Notes: generated from the letters alone by a model not told the origin. A stretch of DNA of 64,000 nucleotides from Bosea sp. Tri-49 (GCF_003952665.1 NZ_CP017946.1:1860001-1924000), one strand, 5' to 3'. Shown: positions 8,330 through 17,599, counted from the stretch's first letter. Numbers and translations are program-made.

Positions 8330-8695
8330 TCATTCTTTCGGCAGCGGCGGTGGAGCAGGCGGCGGTGCCGGCGGTGGCATGACTTTGCCTAGGCTCTGCG
8401 CCTGCGAGCCGGCCGCCTCATTCGATGTGCGCTTGGCTTCAAGCTCGGCTTCGAGCTTCTTGAACTCGTCCACGGTCTTGCGCTTGGCCTGGCGCGAGAC
8501 GGTCGTGCCGATCGGGATGTACTTCGGGTCCTGCGGCCGCGTCTCGACCACGAAGGGCTTCGGCTCGCCCGGTGTGGTGGCGAAATCGGTCATTTCGGCG
8601 ACGCCGCGGGCGGCCTGGCAGCCACCGAGCACAGCCCCGACGAGCAGAATAAGTCCGGCCGCCTTGAGCGAGATTTCAGTCCGCCTGTCAGCCAT
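8330..8695 (-). CDS. Small proline-rich lipoprotein
   Basis: The 121-aa protein has a type II signal with lipobox VLGGC (Cys26), so it is probably a lipid-anchored envelope protein. The mature part contains a charged helical stretch (KRKTVDEFKKLEAELEAKR) and a Pro-rich tail (PPPAPPPAPPPLP). The ATG at 8695 is preferred over an upstream in-frame start at 8725 because it gives the standard signal. It is divergent from phaC. Function unknown. Confidence 0.7.
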   Translation of the reverse strand: MADRRTEISLKAAGLILLVGAVLGGCQAARGVAEMTDFATTPGEPKPFVVETRPQDPKYIPIGTTVSRQAKRKTVDEFKKLEAELEAKRTSNEAAGSQAQSLGKVMPPPAPPPAPPPLPKE

Positions 8696-8802
8696 TGCCC
8701 TGCTTCCGCAAAATTTCTTTGTCACTCATACCGGTTAGGTCCTTAATGGGTCCAAAATGGGGAGTGCAACTCCTGCGTAAGGCTACCGAGGGGAGCGTCG
8801 CC

Positions 8803-10644
8803 ATGTGTCCGCCTGCTGACGAGAAGGGCAAAGCCGGCCACAAGGCAACTGAAACGCCGTTTGCCGACCTGCCGCCGGTGCCCGACTTCGAATCGATGGC
8901 GCAGAACATGGGCAAGCTGGTCGAGCAGGCCGGCAAGGTGACGGCCGCCTATCTGAAACCGATCGAACGGGGCGAGGCCAAGACCGGCCAGGCCGACGAG
9001 GCGAGCGAGATGGTCAAGGTGCTTGGCCGCGTCGCCGAGCGCTGGATCAGCGATCCCCAGAAGATCATAGAGGCTCAAGGCGCGCTCACCAGCGACTTCC
9101 TCAGCCTGTGGAGCGCGACGTTGAAGCGCCTCGGCGGCGAGCAGGTCGAGCCGGTGATCGCGCCCGAAAAACGGGACGCCCGCTTCGCCGACCCCGAATG
9201 GAACACCCACCCGGTCTTCGACTTCGTCAAGCAGGCCTATCTCCTGACCACACGCTGGGCCGAAGGCATGGTCGAGCAGGCCGACGACCTCGACCCGCAT
9301 ACGCGCGACAAGGCCCGCTTCTACGTCAAGCAGATCGCCGGGGCCCTCTCCCCGTCCAATTTTGTCGCCACCAACCCCGAGTTGCTGCGCGAGACCATGG
9401 CGCAGAACGGCGAGAACCTGGTGCGTGGCATGAAGATGCTGGCCGAGGATGTCGAGGCCGGCGGCGGCGAGCTCAAGATCCGGCAATCCGATGCCGGCGC
9501 CTTCGAGGTCGGCGTCAACATCGCGACGACGCCCGGCAAGGTCATCTACCGCAACGACATCATTGAGCTGATCCAGTATGCGCCCTCGACCGAGACGGTT
9601 CTGAAGCGGCCGCTGCTGATCGTGCCGCCCTGGATCAACAAGTTCTACATTCTCGATCTCAACGCCGAGAAGAGCTTCATCCGCTGGTGTGTCGCCCAAG
9701 GGCTGACGGTCTTTTGCATCTCCTGGGTCAACCCGGACCACCGGCACGCGCTCAAGGATTTCGAGAGCTATATGCGCGAGGGCATCTTCGCCGCGCTCGA
9801 GGCCGTCGAGCAGGTGACCGGTGAGAAACAGGTTTCGACGATCGGATATTGCGTCGGCGGGACGCTGCTGGGCGTCACCCTCGCCTATATGGCCGCGGTG
9901 AAGGACAAGCGCATCGCCAGCGCGACCTTCTTCACCACTCAGGTGGACTTCAGCTATGCCGGCGAACTCTCGGTCTTCGTCGATGAGGGGCAGATCCGTG
10001 CCGTGGAGGAGCAGATGGCCGAGCGCGGCTATCTCGACGGTGCCCGCATGTCGGGCGCCTTCAACATGCTGCGCCCGAACGACCTGATCTGGTCCTATGC
10101 CGTCAACAACTACCTGAAGGGCAAGGCACCGACGGCCTTCGACCTGCTCTACTGGAATTCGGATTCGACCCGGATGCCGGCCGCCAACCACTCCTTCTAC
10201 CTGCGCAACTGCTATCTCGAGAACAAGCTGAGCAAGGGCGAGATGCGTCTCGGCGGCAAGCTGCTCGACCTCAAGAAGGTGACGATCCCGGTCTACAATC
10301 TCGCGGCCCGCGAAGACCATATCGCGCCGGCGAAATCGGTCTTCCTCGGCTCGCAGGGCTTCGGGGGCCCGGTCGACTACGTCATGGCCGGCTCAGGCCA
10401 CATCGCCGGCGTGGTCAACCCGCCGAACAAGGTCAAATATCAGTTCTGGACCGGCCCGAAACCCGAAGGCGCCTTCGATGACTGGATGCGGAAGACCGAG
10501 GAGCATCCGGGCTCCTGGTGGCCGCATTGGCTTGCCTGGCTGGAGAAGCAGGCGCCCAAGCGCGTCAAGCCGCGTATCCCCGGCGAAGGTCCCCTGCCCG
10601 CGCTGGAGGACGCGCCCGGAAGCTATGTGAAGATTAGGGCGTAG
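8803..10644 (+). CDS. phaC: Class I poly-(R)-3-hydroxyalkanoate synthase
   Basis: PhaC polymerises (R)-3-hydroxyacyl-CoA into storage polyester on granules. With the start at 8803 (GAGGGGAG site upstream) the protein is 613 aa, normal for class I. The N-terminal PhaC domain (about residues 90-260) precedes an alpha/beta-hydrolase domain with the lipase-like box GYCVGG (catalytic Cys350), Asp505 in REDHIAP and His533 in SGHIAG. An in-frame open extension upstream to 8695 would add unlikely sequence. It ends before a perfect bidirectional terminator. No phaA, phaB, phaR or phasin gene is adjacent. Confidence 0.95.
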   Translation: MCPPADEKGKAGHKATETPFADLPPVPDFESMAQNMGKLVEQAGKVTAAYLKPIERGEAKTGQADEASEMVKVLGRVAERWISDPQKIIEAQGALTSDFLSLWSATLKRLGGEQVEPVIAPEKRDARFADPEWNTHPVFDFVKQAYLLTTRWAEGMVEQADDLDPHTRDKARFYVKQIAGALSPSNFVATNPELLRETMAQNGENLVRGMKMLAEDVEAGGGELKIRQSDAGAFEVGVNIATTPGKVIYRNDIIELIQYAPSTETVLKRPLLIVPPWINKFYILDLNAEKSFIRWCVAQGLTVFCISWVNPDHRHALKDFESYMREGIFAALEAVEQVTGEKQVSTIGYCVGGTLLGVTLAYMAAVKDKRIASATFFTTQVDFSYAGELSVFVDEGQIRAVEEQMAERGYLDGARMSGAFNMLRPNDLIWSYAVNNYLKGKAPTAFDLLYWNSDSTRMPAANHSFYLRNCYLENKLSKGEMRLGGKLLDLKKVTIPVYNLAAREDHIAPAKSVFLGSQGFGGPVDYVMAGSGHIAGVVNPPNKVKYQFWTGPKPEGAFDDWMRKTEEHPGSWWPHWLAWLEKQAPKRVKPRIPGEGPLPALEDAPGSYVKIRA

Positions 10645-10741
10645 CGGCGGATTCAGCCGCCGGCCCGCCGCATGTCGTCATCCGGGACTGTGCACAACCA
10701 GGCCTGATGCACGGATGATTGGGCAATCCGCCCCTTAAACC

Positions 10742-10771
10742 AAAAAAAGCCGGCCCGAAGGCCGGCTTTTT
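10742..10771. terminator. Bidirectional rho-independent terminator between phaC and fadL-like gene
   Basis: A-rich tract, perfect 7-bp stem GCCGGCC/GGCCGGC with a CGAA tetraloop, then TTTTT. Both strands have a U-tract after the hairpin, matching its position between two convergent genes. Confidence 0.9.
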
Positions 10772-10792
10772 CATTGTCGCCGAACGCGCCGC

Positions 10793-12133
10793 TCAGTTTT
10801 TCCGAACGACCGGGCGCACCGGGATCGTCTCCGTCGGCGTGTCCCAGCGATAGGTCAGGCCGGCCGAGACGATATGGATGTAGGGATCGGCCTTGGCGGT
10901 GTAGAGCACGGGCCCCTGCTGCGGATGGGTGCCGCCATAGTTCACCGACGCCTCCTTCACCTTGATGAAGGTATAGCCGACATCGAGCTTCAGCTTGTCG
11001 GTCAGCTGGTAGCTGCCGCCGGCCGAGAGCCAGAGGCGGTCGTTGTCCGAGATGAAGACGGTGCGGTTCCGGTCATTCACCGGCGAGAGTTCGTAGGCGA
11101 TACCGGCGCGCAGGGTCAGATCGCGGTTCCACTTGTACTCGGCGCCGAGAGCGAAATACCAGCTGTCGTCATATTCGAAATTGAGGCTGGTGACCGGCGC
11201 GCCGACGAGCCGGTTGACGATGCCGATGCGATTGAAGCGGCTCCAGTTGGTCCACTCGACGCCAGCATGTACCTGCCACTGCTCGTTCAGCTCATGCGAT
11301 ACGCCGAACACCACCGAATCCGGCAGGTTCAGGCTGGCCTTGATCGGCAACGCCAATGTCGGGCTGGCTTGGAAGGTGCCCTTCAGCGTCTGACGGATCG
11401 AGGAGCGGTAGGCCAAGCCGATGGTGGTCCCCGGTCCCCAAGGCGTCAGGGTGACACCGACACGGTAGCCGTAGTCGATCGAGTCGCCGTCAAGGATGGC
11501 GCTCGTGGCACCGATACCGACGCCCGTCGCCTGCTTCAGCGTGGTCTTGATGTACTGGCCCTGGAAGGCGGCACCGATGGAGAGCCAGTCGTTGACCTTG
11601 TAGCCAATGGTCGGAGCGACGTTGATCGTGCGCACCTTGGCCGAGCGGCCATAGGTCTGCGCGGCGTGATAGTCGTCGGTCTTCGAGCGCAGCCCGAACG
11701 GTGCGCCGGTCGTCAGGCCGACCCAGAGCCTGTCAGTGAGCTGCCAGGCCATATAGGAGGCCGGGATGAAGGCGCCGTCACCGCCGAGATTGCCGGTCCC
11801 GAACGGGCTGCCGCCGAGCGCGGTGTTCGGCACGCTCGTGCCCGGCCCGGTAACGATACGCGTCTCCGAGGTCGGGTCGTATTTGGCGTTCGGATAGAGA
11901 TAGGTGAAATTCCACTGGCTGTTGCGGCCCGGGAACATGGTGATCGTCGCCGGGTTCCAGGCCATCGAGCCCATGCCGATGCCGCCGGCAGCGGCGCCGG
12001 CATAGGCCATGCCGAGACCCTCGGCGCTCTGGCCAGAGCGGATCGCGAAGGAGCCGGCGGAAGCCGCGCCGGCCGCCAGCAGCGCCGCAAGCGAGACGGT
12101 GGTGGCGGCGGTGAGTTTCAGGAGGCTCTTCAT
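10793..12133 (-). CDS. OmpP1/FadL/TodX family outer-membrane transport protein
   Basis: The 446-aa protein starts with a cleavable signal (MKSLLKLTAATTVSLAALLA, cleavage near ASAGSFA) and has the FadL N-terminal plug region (SGQSAEGLGMAYAGAAA and MAWNPATITMFPG). Alternating beta-strand segments follow to the C-terminus, which ends with an aromatic-containing strand (VSAGLTYRWD). FadL channels take up long-chain fatty acids or hydrophobic aromatics through a lateral barrel opening. The start at 12133 has GGGGAAGAAG upstream. It converges with phaC, which would suit a fatty-acid-to-PHA link, but that is only suggestive. Confidence 0.88.
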   Translation of the reverse strand: MKSLLKLTAATTVSLAALLAAGAASAGSFAIRSGQSAEGLGMAYAGAAAGGIGMGSMAWNPATITMFPGRNSQWNFTYLYPNAKYDPTSETRIVTGPGTSVPNTALGGSPFGTGNLGGDGAFIPASYMAWQLTDRLWVGLTTGAPFGLRSKTDDYHAAQTYGRSAKVRTINVAPTIGYKVNDWLSIGAAFQGQYIKTTLKQATGVGIGATSAILDGDSIDYGYRVGVTLTPWGPGTTIGLAYRSSIRQTLKGTFQASPTLALPIKASLNLPDSVVFGVSHELNEQWQVHAGVEWTNWSRFNRIGIVNRLVGAPVTSLNFEYDDSWYFALGAEYKWNRDLTLRAGIAYELSPVNDRNRTVFISDNDRLWLSAGGSYQLTDKLKLDVGYTFIKVKEASVNYGGTHPQQGPVLYTAKADPYIHIVSAGLTYRWDTPTETIPVRPVVRKN

Positions 12134-12594
12134 CGCGGCTTCTTCCCCAGGCTGAGGTTCTTGTTGTGACGGCTGCGGCAAATCACGCCGCTGAATCTGT
12201 CACCACCATGCCGCCTGCTCGTTTCCGCCGCAATCCCGCCCAGATCGCCTCAAATTGCCTTGCTCCACCAGCCGCTCGCGATGGCATGGCCGAAAACGTG
12301 CAAAAACGACGCGTTTCGCGCGTCTTGCCTGAATGTCGGCAGCGGAAAAGATGGTTTACATACGAACTATCGCGATTTTGCCATTGTGCACCGCAACATA
12401 ACCTTCCCCTTCGCCGCGAAATGGTGACGCGGTTTCGCCAAGACCGTTGCACAAGTGCCACAATTCCCGGCGCGTCCGCAGGCAGGGCATGCATCCCGAC
12501 GGGCTTGCATCATGACGGCAGTCCGCACAGGATCGCCGCGACCTCAGATCTGGTCCCGCACTGTGTTTTAAACGTTTGAAAAGGGGGAAACGAC
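12134..12594. other. Intergenic region, divergent promoters of fadL-like and FAH genes
   Basis: About 460 bp without a convincing gene. Short open frames here lack codon bias, ribosome sites and recognisable sequence. The right end carries an AT-rich block (TGTTTTAAACGTTTGAAAA, containing the palindrome AAACGTTT) 10-35 bp before the FAH start, a plausible promoter or operator position. No terminator was seen. Confidence 0.4.
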
Positions 12595-13443
12595 GTGAAA
12601 CTGGTTCGTTACGGCGCATTCGGCCAGGAGAAGCCCGGCCTTGTCGACGCCGCCGGCAAGCTCCGCGACCTGTCGGCCCATGTGTCCGACATCGCCGGCG
12701 GAGGTTTGAAGTCGGCCTCGCTCGCCAAGCTGAAGGCGCTGCCCCCCGAATCGCTGCCGCTGGTCGAGGGCGCGCCGCGCATCGGCGCCTGCGTCGGCGA
12801 TGTCCGCAACTTCATCGCTGTCGGCCTCAACTTCGCTGATCACGCCGCCGAGACCGGCGCGGCGATCCCGGCCGAGCCGATCCTGTTCAACAAGGCGCCG
12901 AACTGCATCGTCGGCCCGAATGACGACGTGATCATCCCGAAGAACTCGAAGAAGACAGACTGGGAAGTCGAGCTCGCCATCGTGATCGGCGACGGCGGCT
13001 CCTATATCGCCGAGAAGGACGCGATGGCGGCGATCGCCGGCTTCTGCGTCTGCAACGACGTCTCGGAGCGCGAATTCCAGACCGAGCGCGGCGGCCAATG
13101 GGCTAAGGGCAAGGGCTGCCCGACCTTCGGCCCGCTCGGCCCCTGGCTGGTGACGCCGGACGAGATCGCAGACGTGCAGAATCTGGCGATGTGGCTCGAG
13201 GTCGACGGCGAGCGTGTCCAGAACGGCTCGACCAAGACGATGATCTTCGGCGCCGCCTATCTCGTGCACTATATCAGCCAGTTCATGCAGCTCGACCCGG
13301 GGGACGTCATCACCACCGGCACGCCGCCGGGTGTCGGTCTCGGCTTCAAGCCGCCGCGCTTCCTCAAGGGCGGAGAGACCGTGGCTCTCGGCATCGAGGG
13401 GCTCGGCACGCAGAAGCAGCTGTTCAAGCCCTATACGGGCTGA
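12595..13443 (+). CDS. Fumarylacetoacetate hydrolase family protein
   Basis: The 282-aa protein starts with GTG after a strong AGGGGG site. It has the FAH-fold C-terminal domain from about residue 70: IAVGLNFADHA, the metal-binding acidic cluster in DWEVELAIVIG, then CNDVSERE and the TGTPPGVGLG loop. Members cleave or hydrate C-C bonds in acylpyruvates and oxo acids (fumarylpyruvate, 2-keto-3-deoxy acids, ureidoglycolate-like). The exact substrate is not readable and no pathway neighbour helps. It appears monocistronic. Confidence 0.88.
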   Translation: MKLVRYGAFGQEKPGLVDAAGKLRDLSAHVSDIAGGGLKSASLAKLKALPPESLPLVEGAPRIGACVGDVRNFIAVGLNFADHAAETGAAIPAEPILFNKAPNCIVGPNDDVIIPKNSKKTDWEVELAIVIGDGGSYIAEKDAMAAIAGFCVCNDVSEREFQTERGGQWAKGKGCPTFGPLGPWLVTPDEIADVQNLAMWLEVDGERVQNGSTKTMIFGAAYLVHYISQFMQLDPGDVITTGTPPGVGLGFKPPRFLKGGETVALGIEGLGTQKQLFKPYTG

Positions 13444-13445
13444 CG

Positions 13446-13488
13446 AAAAAAGCGCTGCCGGGGTCGTTCGACCACCCCCGGCAGCGCT
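13446..13488. terminator. Strong hairpin terminator between convergent genes
   Basis: A perfect 13-bp stem AGCGCTGCCGGGG / CCCCGGCAGCGCT with a 12-nt loop lies directly after the FAH stop. The minus-strand copy is followed by TTTTT, so it best terminates the small leftward gene, while the long stem could also stop the rightward transcript. Confidence 0.75.
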
Positions 13489-13514
13489 CGCAGCCTTGCC
13501 CAGGCAAGGCCACT

Positions 13515-13736
13515 TCAGTTCTGGATGCGCCTGTTCGAGCGCGGAAACGCGATCACCTGCGCCGATATCGGCGCCTTCATGTCGGATACCGCGACCTGAA
13601 TCCGGGCATCGCCCTGCTCGGAGCCCCCCGGCCCCTCTCCCGCCGCCTGCTCGATCGTCGCAACGGCAGCGCGCTCACGTTCCAGCCTGCGCCGGCTGCG
13701 GGCCAGACGCACTCCCAATGTGTCAAATCCTGGCAT
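13515..13736 (-). CDS. Small hypothetical protein
   Basis: 73-aa protein starting MPGFDTLGVRLARSRRRL, with an Arg-rich amphipathic N-terminal helix and no recognised domain. GAGGGCGGGGG lies 8-15 nt upstream of the ATG; a TTG nine codons earlier is possible. The strong terminator immediately downstream on this strand supports it being a transcribed gene. Confidence 0.5.
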   Translation of the reverse strand: MPGFDTLGVRLARSRRRLERERAAVATIEQAAGEGPGGSEQGDARIQVAVSDMKAPISAQVIAFPRSNRRIQN

Positions 13737-13879
13737 CGAATCGCCCCCGCCCTCAGCTGCCAACCTCAGCTATGATCGCGAGCATGAGTGGCTGCATCCC
13801 CCATTTGGGGGGTGCAGCCGCTGTTTCGTTACGGATTGAGGGGGTCGGCGCGCTTTGAGGCTCGCGATGTGAACGGCTG

Positions 13880-14812
13880 TCAACTTTCGGGGAGGCCGAG
13901 CATCAGGCGGATGTTCTGGACCGCAGCGCCGGACGCACCCTTGCCGAGATTGTCGAGCCGGGCGACGAGAACGGCCTGGCCAAGATCGGCATTGCCGAAG
14001 ACGCGCAATTCCAGCTTGTTGGTGTCGTTGAGCGCCTCCGGCTCGAGCTTGCCGCCCGCATCCGCCGACAAGACGCTGACATAGGTCGAGCCGGCATAAC
14101 GTTCCGCCAACGCCGCTTCGAGATCGGCGGGCTCGGGCTTGCCGGGCAGCATGTCGAGATGCAGCGGTATCGAGACCAGCATGCCCTGCCGAAAATTGCC
14201 GACCGACGGCACGAAGATCGGCCGCCGCTCAAGCCGCGAATAGACCTGCAGCTCGGGCAGGTGCTTGTGCTTGAGGCCAAGACCGTAGAGCTCGAAATCG
14301 GGCGCAGTGCCGGCCTCATAGGCCTCGATCATGCTCTTGCCGCCGCCGGAATAGCCCGAGACCGCGTTGACGGTGACGGGATGGTCGGCCGGCAGCAACC
14401 CGGCATCGACCAGCGGGCGCAGCAGCGCGATGCCGCCGGTCGGGTAGCAGCCGGGATTGGCGACGCGGTTGGCGTTCGCGACCTTTTGCGCGAAGCCCGG
14501 CTCGAGCTCGGCGAAGCCATAGGTCCAGTCCGGCGCGACGCGATGGGCCGTCGAGGCGTCGACGATCTTGGGCGCGTCATTGCCGAGCTCGTCGGCGAGC
14601 GCGACCGACTCCTTGGCCGCATCGTCGGGCAGGCAGAGCACGACGAGATCGACGCCCGCCATCATCGCCTTGCGGGCGGCGGGATCCTTGCGCTTGTCCG
14701 GGTCGATGCTCTTGACCACGACCTCCGACACATCGGCGAGGCGCTCGCGGATGCCTAGCCCGGTGGTCCCGGCTTCGCCGTCGATGAAGATGGATTTCAG
14801 GTTCTGGCTCAT
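13880..14812 (-). CDS. argC: N-acetyl-gamma-glutamyl-phosphate reductase
   Basis: ArgC reduces N-acetylglutamyl phosphate to the semialdehyde in arginine synthesis. The 310-aa length and GEAGTTGLGIRERL N-terminus are those of the shorter (type 2) ArgC form. The catalytic cysteine is Cys122 in NPGCYPTG, and a histidine-containing KHKHLPE stretch follows. The start at 14812 follows GCGAGGG; the open frame continues upstream to 14998 without supporting features. It is preceded by an inverted repeat and a terminator for the genes upstream, so it appears to have its own promoter. Confidence 0.95.
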   Translation of the reverse strand: MSQNLKSIFIDGEAGTTGLGIRERLADVSEVVVKSIDPDKRKDPAARKAMMAGVDLVVLCLPDDAAKESVALADELGNDAPKIVDASTAHRVAPDWTYGFAELEPGFAQKVANANRVANPGCYPTGGIALLRPLVDAGLLPADHPVTVNAVSGYSGGGKSMIEAYEAGTAPDFELYGLGLKHKHLPELQVYSRLERRPIFVPSVGNFRQGMLVSIPLHLDMLPGKPEPADLEAALAERYAGSTYVSVLSADAGGKLEPEALNDTNKLELRVFGNADLGQAVLVARLDNLGKGASGAAVQNIRLMLGLPES

Positions 14813-14879
14813 CGGACCCTCGCAAGGTGTCTGGTGGAGGCGGGCGAAACTAGTTGGCTGGCTTTGTGAGTATGGCCTT

Positions 14880-14908
14880 GTCGCAAAACCGGACATCACT
14901 TTTGCGAC
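14880..14908. repeat. Inverted repeat GTCGCAAAA-N11-TTTTGCGAC upstream of argC
   Basis: Two perfect 9-bp arms separated by 11 nt, 68-96 bp upstream of the argC start. The sequence CAAAACCGG...ACTTTTGCGAC resembles a short dispersed intergenic motif that I recall from many Hyphomicrobiales genomes, so it may be a repeat rather than an argC-specific operator. Confidence 0.6.
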
Positions 14909-14914
14909 GGGCAT

Positions 14915-14939
14915 AAAAAAACCGCGCTCGGGGCGCGGT
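14915..14939 (-). terminator. Rho-independent terminator
   Basis: On the minus strand, stem ACCGCGC/GCGCGGT with a 5-nt loop followed by TTTTTT. It ends the leftward transcript of the membrane protein-agmatinase-methyltransferase group and separates it from argC. Confidence 0.8.
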
Positions 14940-15082
14940 CGCGGGCGTTCGGACTTTAGCCGAGCGTCATCGCGGGCGCGCCGGGGCGGCCTGTTCATTG
15001 CGACGTCGGGTCGGGTTCGTGGTCATGAGGCGTATATGTTCGCTCATGGACGCACTGTCAATTGCCGCCTCTCCGATGGGCC

Positions 15083-15556
15083 TCAGCCAAGATCCTCGTA
15101 GCCGGCTGCGGTACTCATCCTGTCCGCGCCATCCTCCGGCCTCGTCGCGTGAAGCCTGTCTCCGCGGTCGATATAGAGCAACCCGCCCGGGATCAGCGCG
15201 GCGGCGATCCGGCGACGGACGAGCTTTCCTGCCTCGGGATGGCGCCCATCCAGCGCGCCGACGCGGATCGCGAGCGCCAGATCGTAGGGAGGTTCACCCG
15301 GAGCGAGCTCGAATTGCTCGGCAGCAACCTGCCGAAGGCTGAGCCGCCCGGACACGATCTCCGCCTGCGAAGCCTTGCGGACCAGCGCGATCGCCCTGTC
15401 GGATCGGTCGATCGCCAGGACGTGGCCACTGCCGATACGGCGCACGATTTCGCGCGCGGCGGCACCGGGCCCGCACCCAATCTCGATAACCCGCATGCCG
15501 TCCTTGAGCGGCAGGCAATCGAGCAGAGCACGCAGGCGCGGCGACAGGATGGTCAC
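15083..15556 (-). CDS. Class I SAM-dependent methyltransferase
   Basis: The 157-aa protein has the SAM-binding motif I VIEIGCGPGAAAREI near residues 22-36, an acidic motif II (LAIDRSD), and motif IV-like YDLALAIRVGAL; GGLLYIDRGD is the post-IV strand. It is short and probably a minimal Rossmann methyltransferase. The start is placed at a GTG (15556) preceded by GGGAGCGGGC; a TTG at 15619 would add 21 residues with a poorer ribosome site. The methyl acceptor is unknown. Confidence 0.75.
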   Translation of the reverse strand: MTILSPRLRALLDCLPLKDGMRVIEIGCGPGAAAREIVRRIGSGHVLAIDRSDRAIALVRKASQAEIVSGRLSLRQVAAEQFELAPGEPPYDLALAIRVGALDGRHPEAGKLVRRRIAAALIPGGLLYIDRGDRLHATRPEDGADRMSTAAGYEDLG

Positions 15557-15679
15557 CGCCCGCTCCCGCTTACAATCGTTGAAGCCACGGGACGGGATGC
15601 CGCAATTCCATTCCGCCAAGGATGAGAAGCCATTAGCCGCTCCACTTCGCAGATAGATTCCAACCCTTCAGATCGAGAT

Positions 15680-16639
15680 TCAGGCCCCAGCCTTCTTCAG
15701 CGCCAGCGCCTGCAGATAATGCTGCGCCACCGCCGCGCCGGCGATCGCAGTCGCGTCGGCATGATCATAGGGCGGTGAGACCTCGACGACGTCCATGCCA
15801 CGGAAGTCGAGATCGCGGATCGCCCAGACCAGCCGCAGCGCCTCGGCTGAAGAGAAGCCGCCGGAGACCGGCGTGCCGGTGCCCGGCGCGAAGGCCGGAT
15901 CGAGCGCGTCGATGTCGAAGGTGAGATAGGCCGGCCCCTGCCCGACCCGCTCCTTGATCCGGGCCGCAATGCCGTCGACGCCGAGCGCATGCGCCTGATA
16001 GGCGTCAATCACGGTGATGTCGCAGTCGCGCGGCGCGACGGTGCGAATGCCGATCTGGATCGAGCGCTCGGTATCGATCAGCCCCTCGCGCACTGCCTCG
16101 AGCACGAAGGTGCCGTGGCTGATGGCGCCGACGCCATCATCCCAGGTGTCCTGATGCGCGTCGAACTGGACGATGGCAAGCTTGCCATGGCGGGCGACAT
16201 GGGCGCGCAGCAGTGGCAGGGTGATGAAGTGATCACCGCCGAGGGTGACGAGCTGGGCGCCGCTCGCAATGATGGCGGCAGCCTCGCTCTCGATCGCCCG
16301 GGCGCAGCCCTGCAGATCGCTGCGCGGCAGCAGGCAGTCGCCATAGTCGACCACGGCGAGTGTCTCGAACGGATCGATGCGCGAGGGATATTGCGCGTCG
16401 CCGTCGAAGATCGTGCTGACGCGGCGCAGTGCCTGAGGCCCGAAGCGGGTGCCGGGGCGGTTCGAGACGGCAAGATCGAAGGGCACGCCCCAGACCACCG
16501 CGTCGCAGCCGGCGACGTCCTTGCTGTAGCGGCGGCGCATGAAGGAGAGCGCGCCGGCATAGGTCGGGTCATGGGCCGGGCCCTTGCGGTCGCCGGTGAA
16601 GGCGTAGTCGATCGGAGGGATCTGGGCAGGTTCGGTCAT
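15680..16639 (-). CDS. speB: Agmatinase / ureohydrolase family protein
   Basis: The 319-aa protein is a binuclear manganese ureohydrolase. Metal-binding motifs GGDH (134-137), DAHQD (160-164) and DIDALDPAFAPGTGTP are intact. Agmatinase converts agmatine to putrescine and urea; guanidinobutyrase and related enzymes share these motifs, so the substrate is likely but not certain. It lies 22 bp downstream of a small membrane-protein gene and 124 bp upstream of a methyltransferase on the same strand. Confidence 0.88.
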   Translation of the reverse strand: MTEPAQIPPIDYAFTGDRKGPAHDPTYAGALSFMRRRYSKDVAGCDAVVWGVPFDLAVSNRPGTRFGPQALRRVSTIFDGDAQYPSRIDPFETLAVVDYGDCLLPRSDLQGCARAIESEAAAIIASGAQLVTLGGDHFITLPLLRAHVARHGKLAIVQFDAHQDTWDDGVGAISHGTFVLEAVREGLIDTERSIQIGIRTVAPRDCDITVIDAYQAHALGVDGIAARIKERVGQGPAYLTFDIDALDPAFAPGTGTPVSGGFSSAEALRLVWAIRDLDFRGMDVVEVSPPYDHADATAIAGAAVAQHYLQALALKKAGA

Positions 16640-16661
16640 CGTGAAAAAGTCCGTCGGGAGG

Positions 16662-16940
16662 TCAGCGCCGGCCGTTCAGCCAGACATAGAGGCACCAGGG
16701 CAGGATCAAAGCGAGCCCGGTCAGGACGAGCCTCAGCGTCGTCCAGGCGATCGGGTATTGCAGCGCCCTGCCGTCGAGCTCCGGTACGCCATGGATCAGG
16801 CCGAGCGCGAAGGCTGGAGCGAGGAAGACGATCAGCGCGTTGACGATGCGACGGCCGCGCGGCAGGTCGCTGCGCGCCAGCGCCAGCAGCGCCGGTACCG
16901 CGACCATGCCGAAGGCGATCAGGATAACAAGGACGCGCAT
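16662..16940 (-). CDS. Small integral membrane protein
   Basis: 92-aa protein with three predicted membrane helices (about residues 2-22, 33-51 and 66-88) and a basic end (VWLNGRR). No family is recognised. It is 22 bp upstream of the agmatinase gene and probably cotranscribed with it. Confidence 0.6.
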   Translation of the reverse strand: MRVLVILIAFGMVAVPALLALARSDLPRGRRIVNALIVFLAPAFALGLIHGVPELDGRALQYPIAWTTLRLVLTGLALILPWCLYVWLNGRR

Positions 16941-17211
16941 GGCGGCTTCCGGTTGAACAGGCTCGCAGCCGATTTAGCACGCCCGGCCCGCGGCTCCAGC
17001 CGCCTGTGGCCGTCCCAGCAGCCGAATCTGTCGTTTGAGAGCTGCCAAGCTGACCTCACCCCTTCGTGAGCCCGCTGGCACGGCTTCGTGATCGGGCAAC
17101 ACATCAAGGCCACAGCTTGGTCGATTTGCGGGCAGCAGTGTTGCTCGCCCCGCCAATCCAGGCGCGGCCAAGTGGCTTGGCTCACTCGATATCGCGACTT
17201 TGGAGGCTGTT

Positions 17212-17526
17212 ATGAAGAAGACCCTGATCGCAGCAGCACTCACCCTGGCTGGTTCCCTCGGGAGCCTCGCCCTTCAGTCACCAGCATCGGCCGCCTCTGG
17301 AGGGTCGGGCTCCCATGGCCTGATCACCACTGTCGCGAACCGCACGACGCCGAGCCAGCAAATGGTCCAGCCTCGACCGGAAACACAGCCACTGACGCAG
17401 ACCTATCCGGCCTACCATGACTCGCCGACGGCGAGCTGGTTCTCCCAGCCGGTCAACCGCATGCCATGCCATTTCACGCAGGCTGTCGTCGAAGGGCGCA
17501 TGCGGCAGGTTGAAATCTGCGACTGA
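17212..17526 (+). CDS. Small secreted hypothetical protein
   Basis: 104-aa protein with a clear signal peptide (MKKTLIAAALTLAGSLGSLA, cleavage near ASAAS), then a low-complexity Ser/Gly/Thr/Pro/Gln region and a C-terminal part with two cysteines (MPCHF and the final residues EICD). GGAGG lies 6 nt before the ATG. Probably periplasmic; function unknown. Confidence 0.65.
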   Translation: MKKTLIAAALTLAGSLGSLALQSPASAASGGSGSHGLITTVANRTTPSQQMVQPRPETQPLTQTYPAYHDSPTASWFSQPVNRMPCHFTQAVVEGRMRQVEICD

Positions 17527-17599
17527 ACTTTGACTCTGCAAGCAGGCTTCCGCTTGCCCCTGGCAACTTCGATGCGGCCGCCCCTGTCGCTCGATCGCC

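Noticed and set aside
12166-12579. A 137-codon open frame in the gap before the FAH gene
   Set aside because: No ribosome site, no conserved pattern and composition typical of non-coding sequence with promoters.
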